A DNA stretch of 37,028 nucleotides from Thermoflexus hugenholtzii JAD2 (GCA_945907765.1 CAMDTO010000011.1:1-37028), one strand, 5' to 3'; numbered from the stretch's first letter, positions 1-9,125 are shown. A program made the numbers and translations. Notes: generated by a model from the sequence alone, not told the origin.

Positions 1-426
1 GTCTCGATCGCGATCGAGATGCACCAGCACTCCCTTGCCGATAACTCGTGGAGCACACTCCACCTCCTGGACCTCATCGACCTGCCTAACGTCGGGTGCA
101 ATCCTGACCTCGGCAACCTCTACTGGTGCTATGAAGAGCCTGAGGAGTCTGTCGAGCGGTGCATCGTTGCCCTCGCACCGCGTGCGACATACTGGCATTG
201 CAAGCAACTGATCCGCGTCCATGTGCCGGAAGTGCAGAAGGCCTACTACATCAAGGTGCCCCTGCCGGAGGGCGATATGGATTACCGGTTCGCTGTCGCC
301 GCGATGTTCGGTGCCGGCTACGCCGGTGCGATGGCCATCGAGGGTGTCCGCGAAGGCGACCAGATGTACCGTGACGGCAAAAGTGCCGAGTATTGCCGCC
401 AACTCTTCCGCGACCTCGGACACTGA
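1..426 (+). CDS. Sugar phosphate isomerase/epimerase-like TIM-barrel protein, 3' part (5' end outside window)
   Basis: Frame 1 is open from base 1 (VSIAIEMHQHSLADNSW...) to TGA at 424-426. Texture such as IEMHQHS, GCNPDLGNLYW and FGAGYAGAMAIEG resembles xylose-isomerase-like TIM barrels. Family call from recall only. Confidence 0.65.
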   Translation, partial: VSIAIEMHQHSLADNSWSTLHLLDLIDLPNVGCNPDLGNLYWCYEEPEESVERCIVALAPRATYWHCKQLIRVHVPEVQKAYYIKVPLPEGDMDYRFAVAAMFGAGYAGAMAIEGVREGDQMYRDGKSAEYCRQLFRDLGH

Positions 427-446
427 TCGTCGATGGTAGCCGCCAA

Positions 447-1703
447 GTGAGTCGGAGCCGCACGTTTTCGCTCATCCTGCCCGTGTACGTCCCGTCACTG
501 CTTCTTAGTGCGGGCCAGGGCATCCTTGTGCCCACGTTGCCGCTCTTCACCCAGCAGCAGTTTGAGGTCAACTTCAGCCTGGTGTCCCTTGTGGTCGCCG
601 GGGCGGGTCTTGGGACCCTTATCGGCGACGTTCCTGCCGGCATGTTGATCGAGAGGTGGGGACGCAAGCCAGTCATGGTCGCGGGCACCATCGCCGCCGC
701 CATCGCCACCCTGCTTATGGGCACCACTCCACTGCTTGCAGGTGCGTTCGGGTTGTTCCCGGCATTCGCTCTGCTTGTCCTGCTCCGCCTCATTGCCGGT
801 GTCGGGTCGGCCATGTGGAACCTGTCCAGAATGGCCTACATTGCCGATGTCGTGCCGCTTGCCGACCGAGGACGGGCACTTTCCACATTCGGCGGTGTCG
901 GACGCATTGGCACGTTTGTCGGTCCCTTCGTCGGCGGCGTCATCGGCCTCTGGTTCGGTCTCGAAGCCTCGTTCTATATTGCCGGTGCGATGTCCGCAAT
1001 CGGTGCAGTCATCTCGGTCTTTGCAATCACCGAGACCCGCCATGTGACCGGCCGTGCTGGAAAGCACATGCAGTGGTCGGTGGTCGGTGCCGTTGCCCGG
1101 CGTCACTGGCGTGATCTGACCGCGGCTGGCTCAGCGCAGATCTTCGCGCAGATGATCCGAGCCGGGCGCCAGTTGATCGTGCCTCTCTACGGTGCGAATA
1201 CCCTCGGCCTGACCGTTGTCGAGATCGGATCGATCGTCAGCATCTCGAGTGCCGTCGATATGTCCCTCTTTCTCCCTGCGGGCATCCTGATGGACAAGCT
1301 TGGGCGCAAGTTCGCGTCCGTTCCGAGTTTCATCGTGCTTGCGATCGGCATGGCGATGGTTCCATTTGCCGTCAACTACACCACCCTCCTGATCGCAACC
1401 TGCGTCATGGGGTTTGGTAACGGTATCGGATCAGGCACGATGATGACCTTGGGTGCCGACCTCGCGCCAAAGGAGGCAACCGGCGAGTTCCTTGGGGTGT
1501 GGCGCCTTATCGGCGATTCCGGCACGTCCGGTGGTCCGCTTGCGGTGGGTGCGACCGCCGACCTCATCGGCCTCGGTCCGGCTGCGTTCTTGCTCTCGGG
1601 TACGGGGATCCTGGCCGCCGTGGTCCTCGTGGTCTTCGTTCGCGAGACACTCGTGTCACCGCAACGCATCGTCAAGGCCCCTTCTCCCGTTAACTCGGTG
1701 TGA
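447..1703 (+). CDS. Major facilitator superfamily transporter
   Basis: Multiple hydrophobic helices; MFS loop motif-like GDVPAGMLIERWGRKPVM and a second-half repeat PAGILMDKLGRKFAS. ORF opens at 393; GTG at 447 is a plausible start because the ORF upstream of it overlaps the previous CDS. Confidence 0.85.
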   Translation: MSRSRTFSLILPVYVPSLLLSAGQGILVPTLPLFTQQQFEVNFSLVSLVVAGAGLGTLIGDVPAGMLIERWGRKPVMVAGTIAAAIATLLMGTTPLLAGAFGLFPAFALLVLLRLIAGVGSAMWNLSRMAYIADVVPLADRGRALSTFGGVGRIGTFVGPFVGGVIGLWFGLEASFYIAGAMSAIGAVISVFAITETRHVTGRAGKHMQWSVVGAVARRHWRDLTAAGSAQIFAQMIRAGRQLIVPLYGANTLGLTVVEIGSIVSISSAVDMSLFLPAGILMDKLGRKFASVPSFIVLAIGMAMVPFAVNYTTLLIATCVMGFGNGIGSGTMMTLGADLAPKEATGEFLGVWRLIGDSGTSGGPLAVGATADLIGLGPAAFLLSGTGILAAVVLVVFVRETLVSPQRIVKAPSPVNSV

Positions 1704-2812
1704 CAACCAGAAGCTTCTACGCCGACCAACCGGACGACTTCCTAGCGGATGACCCCTCTAGTTCTGAGGGGCCGTCCGGGTCTGTTTCCATAGCAGTTCC
1801 GAGGACTGCGGTTTCGCTTGGTGCCGCCCGGGTGCGCTTTGGTTCAAGTCTTGTTGGCCGTTCCCCCGAGACGACCCGCAGCTACATGCAGTCTCTTGAC
1901 CACTTCTTCAACTTTCTCGATGGGCTTGGGATCTCCGACGCATCGCCAACGACCTCCCTCCCGACTGGAGTTGCCGAACGGTTCGCGGCATGGTTGATCC
2001 GGCGCTATGGTCGACGCCCGCGTGGTACGCAGGTGACCTACCTGGCCGGCATGCGTGCCTTCTACCGGTACCTCGACCGGCACGACCTCCTGCCCGCCGG
2101 GGTCACGATCGAACGGACCCGCAGCGCTGTCAGGGACGTCATCGGCAGGCCCGGGCCGTACCTTGCGCCGCGCATCGATCCCCGCCTTCCGTCCATCGTC
2201 CTGTTGGCCGAAGCACTCCCGATTCCTGTGCCCGACGGGGCGGCCTCTCAGCGCGCGCGCCTTGAACTCCTGCGCGATCGCGCCATCCTGCGTGTCCTGT
2301 ACGCGACTGGCATGCGCCGCGCCGAGGTCGCGTCCCTCACCCGTGCATGTGTTGCCGACGGGCACGCCCTCGAGGCGCTGGTGACTGGCAAGGGCCAGAA
2401 GGAACGAACCGTTTTCTTCGATCCGGACACAATGGCGGCGATCCGCGTGTATCTCGAGGCGCGGGCTGATCGTTTCGAACCCCTTTTCTTGCGCCACGAC
2501 ACCGGTCGTGGTCAACCGGGCCCCGCGGGTCGTCACTACGCGATGAGTGAGAAGACCGTCTGGAATGTCGTCCGCAAGTACGGCGAACTTGCCGGGGTCT
2601 CTGCCTCGCCGCATGACTTCCGGCACGACAAGGCGACGACCCTCCTCAATCAGGGGGCCCAACTCTCGGAAGTCCAGGACATTCTGGGCCACGCGTCACC
2701 GGAGACAACCAAAACCATCTATGCCCATTACGACCGGTCACGACTTCGCGAGGCGTTCGACCGCTTCAGTGTGGCGCCCGAAGATCGCGGGCGACCAGGA
2801 AGCCCGGCCTAA
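1700..2812 (+). CDS. Tyrosine recombinase/integrase (XerC/XerD-like)
   Basis: Catalytic motifs: ATGMRRAEVASLT (Arg I), TGKGQKER (Lys), HDFRHDKATTLL (HxxRH), LGHASPETTKTIYAHY (H and Tyr). GTG start overlaps the MFS stop (GTGTGA); start uncertain. Confidence 0.88.
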   Translation: MTTRSFYADQPDDFLADDPSSSEGPSGSVSIAVPRTAVSLGAARVRFGSSLVGRSPETTRSYMQSLDHFFNFLDGLGISDASPTTSLPTGVAERFAAWLIRRYGRRPRGTQVTYLAGMRAFYRYLDRHDLLPAGVTIERTRSAVRDVIGRPGPYLAPRIDPRLPSIVLLAEALPIPVPDGAASQRARLELLRDRAILRVLYATGMRRAEVASLTRACVADGHALEALVTGKGQKERTVFFDPDTMAAIRVYLEARADRFEPLFLRHDTGRGQPGPAGRHYAMSEKTVWNVVRKYGELAGVSASPHDFRHDKATTLLNQGAQLSEVQDILGHASPETTKTIYAHYDRSRLREAFDRFSVAPEDRGRPGSPA

Positions 2813-2931
2813 CTGCAAGGATCATCGATCTCCGAACCTGACGTTTCAGGCTTCACCTTGGCTGTCCAGGTAGCGCGCGACTTCGGGCGACTTCCCAGAT
2901 TTGCCGTCTGGGCACCGGTAGACTCCCGACC

Positions 2932-4071
2932 GTGCCCCCGGCAGTAATCCTTCCGATCGACCCCCAGCATCCGGATCGCCGTCTCCTTGTGCGAGCCGGA
3001 GCTGTCATCCGGTCAGGTGGGCTTGTCGCCTTCCCGACCGAGACGGTGTACGGGCTTGGTGCGAACGCTTTTGACGACCACGCCATCGCCAGTCTGTACA
3101 AGGCGAAGCGACGGGACGCGCGCGACCCGCTGATCGTGCATCTTGCTTCGGCCAGTGGCCTTCCGCGCGTCGCGACCGATATTCCGGAGGCCCTTGGACA
3201 CCTGACCACGCGGTTCTGGCCGGGTCCGCTGACGATCGTCGCACGCAGGCACCCGGATGTTCCCGGGCGTGTCTCTGCGAATCGTCCTACCGTTGCCGTC
3301 CGTGTTCCCGCCCATCCGGTTGCCCGAGGACTTATCGAGGCCTCCGGTGTTCCCGTTGTTGCCCCAAGCGCCAACCGGTTCATGCGGTCAAGCGCGACCC
3401 GCGCATCGCATGTGGTCGCGGACCTTGGCGAAGTCATTGATCTGATACTCGATGGAGGGCCAACTGAGATTGGTCTCGAGTCGACGGTCGTCGCTACCGA
3501 CGACGACGGGTCTGTGCGTGTCCTGAGACCCGGCGCAATTCCGGTCGAGGCGATCGTCGTGGCCCTTCGCGACGCTGGCATTGATGTCCCGGTTCACGTT
3601 GGCGCTGTGCAGCGGGTGGCCTCGAACGATGGCGAACTCTCACCGGGACTTCTTGAGACCCATTACGCCCCCCGGGCCACGCTGGTCCTTGTCTCTGGGG
3701 CGCCGGCGAGTTCTGTGAGGTTGATGGTCCAACTCCTGCATGATGCGATTGCCGCCGGTGAACGGCCCGGTCTCATCGTGTATGACGAGGATGCTGATTC
3801 GTTGATTGACCCCCGGATGCCCCATCGGGTCACGATTTCGCATGTTGGCTCAGTTGCGAGTCCGGAAACCATCGCACACAACCTCTTCGCATCATTCCGT
3901 GACCTTGATGCTGCCGGTGTGACACGCATCGTCGCGCGCACCATCGATGCTGTCACCACCATGCCCGGACGACCGCCGATTCCCGGTGGCTTCGGCCTCG
4001 CGCGCGCGATTGACGACCGCCTGATCCGCGCCGCTGGCAGCCGGGTCCACCTCACTGGATCAATGAAATGA
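2932..4071 (+). CDS. L-threonylcarbamoyladenylate synthase (Sua5/YwlC/YrdC family, long form)
   Basis: FPTETVYGLGANA, KAKRRDARDPLIVH, RFWPGPLT, VPAHPVARGL and APSANRF are YrdC-domain signatures, followed by SPGLLETHYAPRA typical of the Sua5 C-terminal region. GTG start. Confidence 0.93.
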   Translation: MPPAVILPIDPQHPDRRLLVRAGAVIRSGGLVAFPTETVYGLGANAFDDHAIASLYKAKRRDARDPLIVHLASASGLPRVATDIPEALGHLTTRFWPGPLTIVARRHPDVPGRVSANRPTVAVRVPAHPVARGLIEASGVPVVAPSANRFMRSSATRASHVVADLGEVIDLILDGGPTEIGLESTVVATDDDGSVRVLRPGAIPVEAIVVALRDAGIDVPVHVGAVQRVASNDGELSPGLLETHYAPRATLVLVSGAPASSVRLMVQLLHDAIAAGERPGLIVYDEDADSLIDPRMPHRVTISHVGSVASPETIAHNLFASFRDLDAAGVTRIVARTIDAVTTMPGRPPIPGGFGLARAIDDRLIRAAGSRVHLTGSMK

Positions 4072-4081
4072 GGCCGAGCCA

Positions 4082-4999
4082 ATGACCGCCGATGCTTCCT
4101 TCCGGAGTGCGCAGGGCTACGCACCTGACCCGCGCAACGACGACGTCCTTGTCTATGTCAACGGCGAATTTGTCCCCCGCCAAGAGGCACGCGTGTCCGT
4201 CTTTGACAGTGGGTTTGTCCTCGGTGACGGTGTCTGGGAGGGCCTTCGCCTTGTCAGTGGCACGTTGATCAGCCTCGATGCCCATATGGATCGCCTCTTC
4301 GAGGGTGCGAATTCCATCGCTCTCGACATTGGCATGACCCGTGAGGCCGTCGTGGATGCGGTCTGGCAAACCCTGGGCCGCAACGGCATGACCGACGGCG
4401 CCCATGTCCGCCTGATGGTGACCCGGGGTGTCAAACGCACTGTGAACCAGGATCCACGCTTCATCATCGGTGGCGCGACCATCGTGATCGTCGCCGAGTA
4501 CAAGATGCCGAACCCCGAATCGAAGGCGCGGGGACTTACCCTTTTCACTTCGACGTTCCGCACCAGTGGGCCTGATATCTTCGACTTGCGTCTGAACTCG
4601 CATAGTCGCCTCAACCTGATCCAGGCACTCATCCAGGCGATCAACGCCGGTGCCGACGAGGCGCTGATGCTTGACCCGCGAGGCTTCGTTGCGAGTTGCA
4701 ACTCAACGAACTTCTTCATTGTCCGCCGGGGCGAACTCTGGACCTCCTCCGGCCTCTACAGCTTCAAGGGGATCACCCAGCGCACCGTCATTGACGCCTG
4801 GGAGAGCGCAGGCAGTCGTGCGCGCGAGTGCGACTACACCCTTGCGCAGGTCTACTCGGCCGACGAGGCTTTTGTGACCGGGACGCTTGGTGGGGTCACG
4901 CCGGTCGTGCGGATTGACGGTCGGCAGATTGGGGACGGCAAGCCCGGACCACTGACGGCCCGGGCCTTTGAGCTCTACACGGCCGCGGTCATGCCCTGA
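4082..4999 (+). CDS. Class IV PLP-dependent aminotransferase (branched-chain or D-amino-acid type)
   Basis: VYVNGEFVPRQEARVSVFDSGFVLGDGVWEGLR, plus LNLIQALIQAINAGADEALMLDPRGFVASCNSTNFF, typical of the fold-type IV family. Confidence 0.9.
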   Translation: MTADASFRSAQGYAPDPRNDDVLVYVNGEFVPRQEARVSVFDSGFVLGDGVWEGLRLVSGTLISLDAHMDRLFEGANSIALDIGMTREAVVDAVWQTLGRNGMTDGAHVRLMVTRGVKRTVNQDPRFIIGGATIVIVAEYKMPNPESKARGLTLFTSTFRTSGPDIFDLRLNSHSRLNLIQALIQAINAGADEALMLDPRGFVASCNSTNFFIVRRGELWTSSGLYSFKGITQRTVIDAWESAGSRARECDYTLAQVYSADEAFVTGTLGGVTPVVRIDGRQIGDGKPGPLTARAFELYTAAVMP

Positions 5000-5017
5000 A
5001 CGGGGTTCTGGGGAACG

Positions 5018-5944
5018 TCACGCCTTCGACGGGTCGGTCATGTGGTCGGCCGGATTGCGCCATGAGCGCGTGGCCTTCCAACCCAGCAGTCGCTTGGCCC
5101 GCGCGTTGGAGATGCCCGCCTCGGTCGCACCGATCATCGCCATGCCCGGGACGTTGGCGGTGCCCGGATACGCCCGCGCGATCAGGTCTCGCGTCGGTTC
5201 CAGGCCCCATGAGTCATCTTGCACCGCATACAACTCGGTGCACGCTGCCTCGGGGTTGTCGCTCTCGAGTGCGAGCCGGAACATCGCCGCAAGGTCTCGA
5301 GGATCGGTGTAACTGAAGAGCGCCCGTTCTCCGGACAGCGGGTTGGCCTTGAAGTGGGTTTCCATGTTCGGGTAGTCCCACGGTCGGGCCACGAGGCTTG
5401 GTCGAATAGACACCACGCGCAGTTTCCCTGCCGTCCGACGGTGGATCTGTTCAGCGGTCAACTCGCCAAGCAGCTTCGACAGGCCGTACGGATCCTGTGG
5501 TCGGTTGGCGTGGGTCTCGTCGACGGGCACGAAGTCGGGCAAGTGCAGGTGCGTGCGGTACCCCTGCCCCAGCGTATTGATGCTGCTTGCCATTGCGAGT
5601 GCCTTGAGACCGAGTACGGCTGCTGCTTCGCACGCATTGAAATTACCGACGACGTTGGTCGTGAAGACGTGGGTGTCCGGGAACGTGCCTGGGGAAGCAA
5701 TGGCTGCGAGGTGGATCGCCGCATCGGCACTGGCGAAGACCTCTATGAGGTCGCCAAGGTTCTCATGGTTCCCGATCCGGTAGCGTACCCCCGGCACTGC
5801 CGGTTGGAGCCCCCGGGGTGTCGCATGCTGGGGTGGGCGTTCACGGTCCAGCACGGTCACGGTCCACCCGTGCGCGACCAGTTCGCGCACCACCCATCCG
5901 CCAATCCACCCGCACCCCCCCGTAACCGTCACTCGTCGTGTCAT
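5018..5944 (-). CDS. NAD(P)-dependent epimerase/dehydratase (extended SDR)
   Basis: MTRRVTVTGGCGWIGGWVVREL (TGGxGxIG nucleotide-binding motif), YGLSK (YxxxK), LLGWKATRSW tail. ORF opens at 5995; Met at 5944 precedes the Rossmann motif. Confidence 0.88.
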   Translation of the reverse strand: MTRRVTVTGGCGWIGGWVVRELVAHGWTVTVLDRERPPQHATPRGLQPAVPGVRYRIGNHENLGDLIEVFASADAAIHLAAIASPGTFPDTHVFTTNVVGNFNACEAAAVLGLKALAMASSINTLGQGYRTHLHLPDFVPVDETHANRPQDPYGLSKLLGELTAEQIHRRTAGKLRVVSIRPSLVARPWDYPNMETHFKANPLSGERALFSYTDPRDLAAMFRLALESDNPEAACTELYAVQDDSWGLEPTRDLIARAYPGTANVPGMAMIGATEAGISNARAKRLLGWKATRSWRNPADHMTDPSKA

Positions 5945-5964
5945 TTGTTCCACTGTCCCCTTCC

Positions 5965-6690
5965 TCATGCCCTGTGTGACTGGCGTGCAAGCCACGCACG
6001 CGCCGCTTGCACTTTGCCAGAACGTGCCGGTCGCAGTCGCGTCATGCCTGCAACCAGGTTCGAGACCTCCGTGACCACTTCCGGTGCCCCGCGGGCCAGT
6101 TCGATCTCCACGTAGCGGCGCACATACGGGTGCCCTTCCAACCGGACCTCGTCTAGCGAAAGGATGACCTCGGCGTAGTCATGCGGGGCGCCTGTGTTCG
6201 CGTGACGACGCAGTCTCAGGTTGCGCCTCGGATTGACCAGGACCGCGCCGCCGGCAAGGTCGCCGGGGTACGCAATCCCCCGTGCCCGAAGCGCGTCAAT
6301 GACGGGACGGGCTTCGGCGACTGAGCCCCATTCACGGACCGGGACGCTGACCAGCATCGCCGCCGTGAGTTCCGTCCGCGCCATGACCCCCTCGCCCGTC
6401 TCCCCTGCATGTGCATTCGCTTCGCTTGGGCCACCCGGTGCATTCCCGGCCGGTCCCTTGAGGGTCAACTCGCCGATGTCGTCTCCATCAAGTGATCGGA
6501 TCCGCAAGGTGCACCGTTGCCTCGCCAACCCATGGCCGGGAGTGTCGAAGTAGGTATCCCTCAGACGGGTCTCGGTCTGTTCCACCACCCGCCAAGGGCC
6601 AAATGCGCCGGCCTCGGCAAGGACGGCGAACGCCTGACGCGACGCCCGCAACTTCACCTCGATTTCGATCAGCGTGGGTGCTCCCGGCAT
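5965..6690 (-). CDS. CYTH domain-containing protein (triphosphate tunnel metalloenzyme superfamily)
   Basis: N-terminal EIEVK (ExExK signature), RLRDTYFDTPGHGLARQRCTLRIR, and later LRLRRH and EIELARG strands. ATG at 6690 overlaps the upstream methyltransferase stop. Confidence 0.85.
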   Translation of the reverse strand: MPGAPTLIEIEVKLRASRQAFAVLAEAGAFGPWRVVEQTETRLRDTYFDTPGHGLARQRCTLRIRSLDGDDIGELTLKGPAGNAPGGPSEANAHAGETGEGVMARTELTAAMLVSVPVREWGSVAEARPVIDALRARGIAYPGDLAGGAVLVNPRRNLRLRRHANTGAPHDYAEVILSLDEVRLEGHPYVRRYVEIELARGAPEVVTEVSNLVAGMTRLRPARSGKVQAARAWLARQSHRA

Positions 6691-7313
6691 CACCGTACCC
6701 GGCGAAGGATCGCGAAAAGGTCGGCACCATCCATCGGTGTCTCGAACTCGGGTTCGTGCGTCTCGTCGATCTCGAACCATGGCGCGAAGTGTGCCTTGAT
6801 GATCTCCCAGTCGGCGGCGAACGGTGGCCCGCCCTCGGCCGGTCCGATGAAGAAACTCGCAATCAGGCGTCCACCGGGCTTGAGGATTGCCCGGATGTTC
6901 TCCACGTACCGGTCACGGTCCGACGGGGAGATCGCGCAGAAGCATGCTCGTTCAAGGACGTAATCGAATGCCTCGTGATACCGCTCATGCAGGGTGAAGA
7001 CATCCGCCTGCTCGAAGCGTGCGTGAGCCTCAGCGCCATTGGTGCGCGCAAGTTCGGTCGCACCCGCAACCGCCGATGGCGCGAAATCGAACCCGACGAC
7101 GTCGAACCCGTGGGACGCGAACAGCAGGGCGTCATGACCGCGTCCGCACCCCGGTGCCGCCAGCCGTCCGGGTGGAAGGGCACTCGGGCCATCGAGGAGA
7201 TGGATGAATGCCGGTGTCGGCACACCTCGTTCCCAGCCGGTCCGGCCCTCCTTGTAGCGTGTTTCCCAATACGTCGGTTCGTGAACTGGAGTTGGCGTTG
7301 TCATGGGGTTCAT
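6690..7313 (-). CDS. TPMT/thiol-halide methyltransferase-like class I SAM methyltransferase
   Basis: YWETRYKEGRTGWERGVPTPAF, then APGCGRGHDALLFASHGFDVVGFDFAPSAV and ERACFCAISP. Start is Met at 7313 or 7304; the ORF opens further upstream at 7604. Confidence 0.87.
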   Translation of the reverse strand: MNPMTTPTPVHEPTYWETRYKEGRTGWERGVPTPAFIHLLDGPSALPPGRLAAPGCGRGHDALLFASHGFDVVGFDFAPSAVAGATELARTNGAEAHARFEQADVFTLHERYHEAFDYVLERACFCAISPSDRDRYVENIRAILKPGGRLIASFFIGPAEGGPPFAADWEIIKAHFAPWFEIDETHEPEFETPMDGADLFAILRRVR

Positions 7314-7366
7314 CCGATGTGCGGTAGGAGGGGGAAACCTCCGCCATTTCCGCCATTTGCGTGGAA

Positions 7367-7392
7367 ACCGGCCGGTCATCGGAGGGTACCCT
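7367..7392. promoter_or_regulatory. Candidate operator: two adjacent 10-bp palindromes in a divergent promoter region
   Basis: ACCGGCCGGT (7367-7376) and AGGGTACCCT (7383-7392), centres 16 bp apart, between divergent methyltransferase and thioesterase genes. Confidence 0.35.
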
Positions 7393-7402
7393 ACCTCCCG
7401 GC

Positions 7403-7852
7403 ATGATCTACGACCATCGGTTCCGAGTGCGCTACGCCGAAACTGACCAAATGGGGGTGGCGCACCACGCGGTGTACCTTGTCTGGTTTGAGATGGCACG
7501 GGTGGAATGGATTCGCGCGCTCGGGTTCCCGTGGGGCGACATCGAGGCCACTGGCTATGCCCAGGCGGTCCGCCAGACCCACCTGAACTATCGCCGTCCC
7601 GCACGGTTTGACCAGTTGCTGGTCATGCGTGTCGCCGTTGTGGAGATGCGCGGGCCAAGGATGCGCTTCGGCTACCGCCTTCACGATGCTGCTGATTTCG
7701 ACCAGCATTCCGCTAAGTCCGAGACACTTTCGTTCGGAAGCATCGAACTGGTGTGGGTGACCCGTGATGGACGCCCGACGCGCCTCCCGAAGGATCACCC
7801 GGCCAGCCTGATGTTCGCCTCGATGCCGGCGCATCCCGACTGGGACGCCTGA
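7403..7852 (+). CDS. Acyl-CoA thioesterase, 4-hydroxybenzoyl-CoA thioesterase/YbgC-like hotdog protein
   Basis: RVRYAETDQMGVAHHAVYLVWFEMARVEWIRALG is the hotdog thioesterase signature. ATG at 7403 chosen over the ORF start at 7361. Confidence 0.9.
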   Translation: MIYDHRFRVRYAETDQMGVAHHAVYLVWFEMARVEWIRALGFPWGDIEATGYAQAVRQTHLNYRRPARFDQLLVMRVAVVEMRGPRMRFGYRLHDAADFDQHSAKSETLSFGSIELVWVTRDGRPTRLPKDHPASLMFASMPAHPDWDA

Positions 7853-7873
7853 TCCTGGAGGATCTGGCGTCCC
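7842..7873. terminator. Bidirectional hairpin terminator between convergent genes
   Basis: GGGACGCC-T-GATCC-TGGA-GGATC-T-GGCGTCCC: 8 bp plus 5 bp stem with one T/T mismatch and a 4-nt loop, between the plus-strand thioesterase (stop 7850-7852, inside the hairpin) and the minus-strand gene ending at 7882. Confidence 0.75.
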
Positions 7874-7881
7874 ACCAAGGA

Positions 7882-9090
7882 CTAGTTGCCCGACCGCCGA
7901 ACGACCGCATCCGGGCGTTCGGTCAGTCCCGGCAGGAGTGATGTTCCCAGGCCGGGGACATTTGGCAGCGTGATGTGCCCGTCGGCCACGATGGGCAGGC
8001 CAGTCACCAGTTCGGTGTACCACCCGGTGTAGAAGGCACGCACGACCTCCTGGATCAAGGTATTCGGGGCATTCATTGCCACATGCACGCCCGCCGCCCA
8101 GGTCACCGGACCGGTGCAGTCATGCGGTGCGACTGGCAGCCCGAAGGATTCCGCCAACGTCGCGATGGCCTTGCCTTCGGAGATGCCTCCGCACCAGCCA
8201 AGGTCCAGCATGACGTAACTGGCGGCTCGCGCTTCCATGAGCTCACGGAATCCACCACGGTTCCCGAGCAGTTCGCTTGCAGTCGTCGGGATCCGCGTCC
8301 CATGCGCAAATTGGGCCAGCGATGCGATGTCGTCAGGACGGACTGGGTCCTCGATCCAGAATGGCCGGATGTCCTCGCGCTCGAATGCCTGCGCGATCTG
8401 CAGGGCCGCCGGCGTCTGCCAAAGGCCATGCAGTTCGACCATCAGGTCCATGTCGTAGCCGACCACTTCACGTACCCGCCGGAATGGACGCATCGCGGTG
8501 TCGAGTTCACGTGGCGAAATCGAGGTCCCGTTCGTCCGGTACGCAGCCTCGTCAAAGGGCCACATCTTCATGCCCGAGATGCCCATGGCCAAGAGGCTCT
8601 GGGCAAGTGGACCCGCATCACCGGTCAACCAGGCGTCGAGGTCTTCGTATGGGCCGATGCTGTCGACGCCCACGCCCCAGTTCTCACGTGCCTGGCCGAC
8701 TGTCTTGCGGACGTACCGGTAGCCGGCGCAGGTGTTGTAGACCCGCACGCGGTCGTGGGAGGCTCCGCCAAGCAATTCGTAGACGGGTGCTCCCAGGTGC
8801 TTGCCCTTGATGTCCCAGAGCGCCATGTCGATCGCGGAGAGGCCCCGGCGTTCCACCCCGGTTCCCTTCGTTCCCACGTAGCCCGGCAAACTAGTGCGCA
8901 GTCGGTCGATGCGACCGGGATCCTGCCCGATCAGCTTCGGCGCTACGGTCTCGTGCAGGTATGACGCGACTTCGGGTGCGCCGAAGAACGTCTCACCCAA
9001 CCCGACAATCCCCTCGTCGGTATGAACCTGCACGAAGAGGATGTTGCCGAACTCCTCCAGTTGGATCGTTTCGATCCCGGTCACTTTCAT
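7882..9090 (-). CDS. Mandelate racemase/muconate lactonizing enzyme family protein (enolase superfamily)
   Basis: LSAIDMALWDIKGKHLGAPVYELLGG; metal-ligand-like positions LMVELHG, WIEDPV, TTASELL; PHDCTGPVTWAAGVH; substrate unknown. Confidence 0.9.
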   Translation of the reverse strand: MKVTGIETIQLEEFGNILFVQVHTDEGIVGLGETFFGAPEVASYLHETVAPKLIGQDPGRIDRLRTSLPGYVGTKGTGVERRGLSAIDMALWDIKGKHLGAPVYELLGGASHDRVRVYNTCAGYRYVRKTVGQARENWGVGVDSIGPYEDLDAWLTGDAGPLAQSLLAMGISGMKMWPFDEAAYRTNGTSISPRELDTAMRPFRRVREVVGYDMDLMVELHGLWQTPAALQIAQAFEREDIRPFWIEDPVRPDDIASLAQFAHGTRIPTTASELLGNRGGFRELMEARAASYVMLDLGWCGGISEGKAIATLAESFGLPVAPHDCTGPVTWAAGVHVAMNAPNTLIQEVVRAFYTGWYTELVTGLPIVADGHITLPNVPGLGTSLLPGLTERPDAVVRRSGN

Positions 9091-9125
9091 CGATGCATTT
9101 CCTTTCCGGCCCCATCGTGGGCGCG

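Noticed and set aside
5000-5017. Short GTTC-TGGG-GAAC inverted repeat between convergent aminotransferase and epimerase genes
   Set aside because: Only 4 bp of stem; expected by chance in this composition.
5219-6115. 298-codon plus-strand ORF antisense to the epimerase and CYTH genes
   Set aside because: Opposite strand carries clear SDR and CYTH motifs; this frame has no domain signature.
8277-8810. Plus-strand Arg/Pro/Ser-rich ORFs opposite the enolase-superfamily gene
   Set aside because: Composition typical of out-of-frame high-GC translation; opposite strand is well supported.
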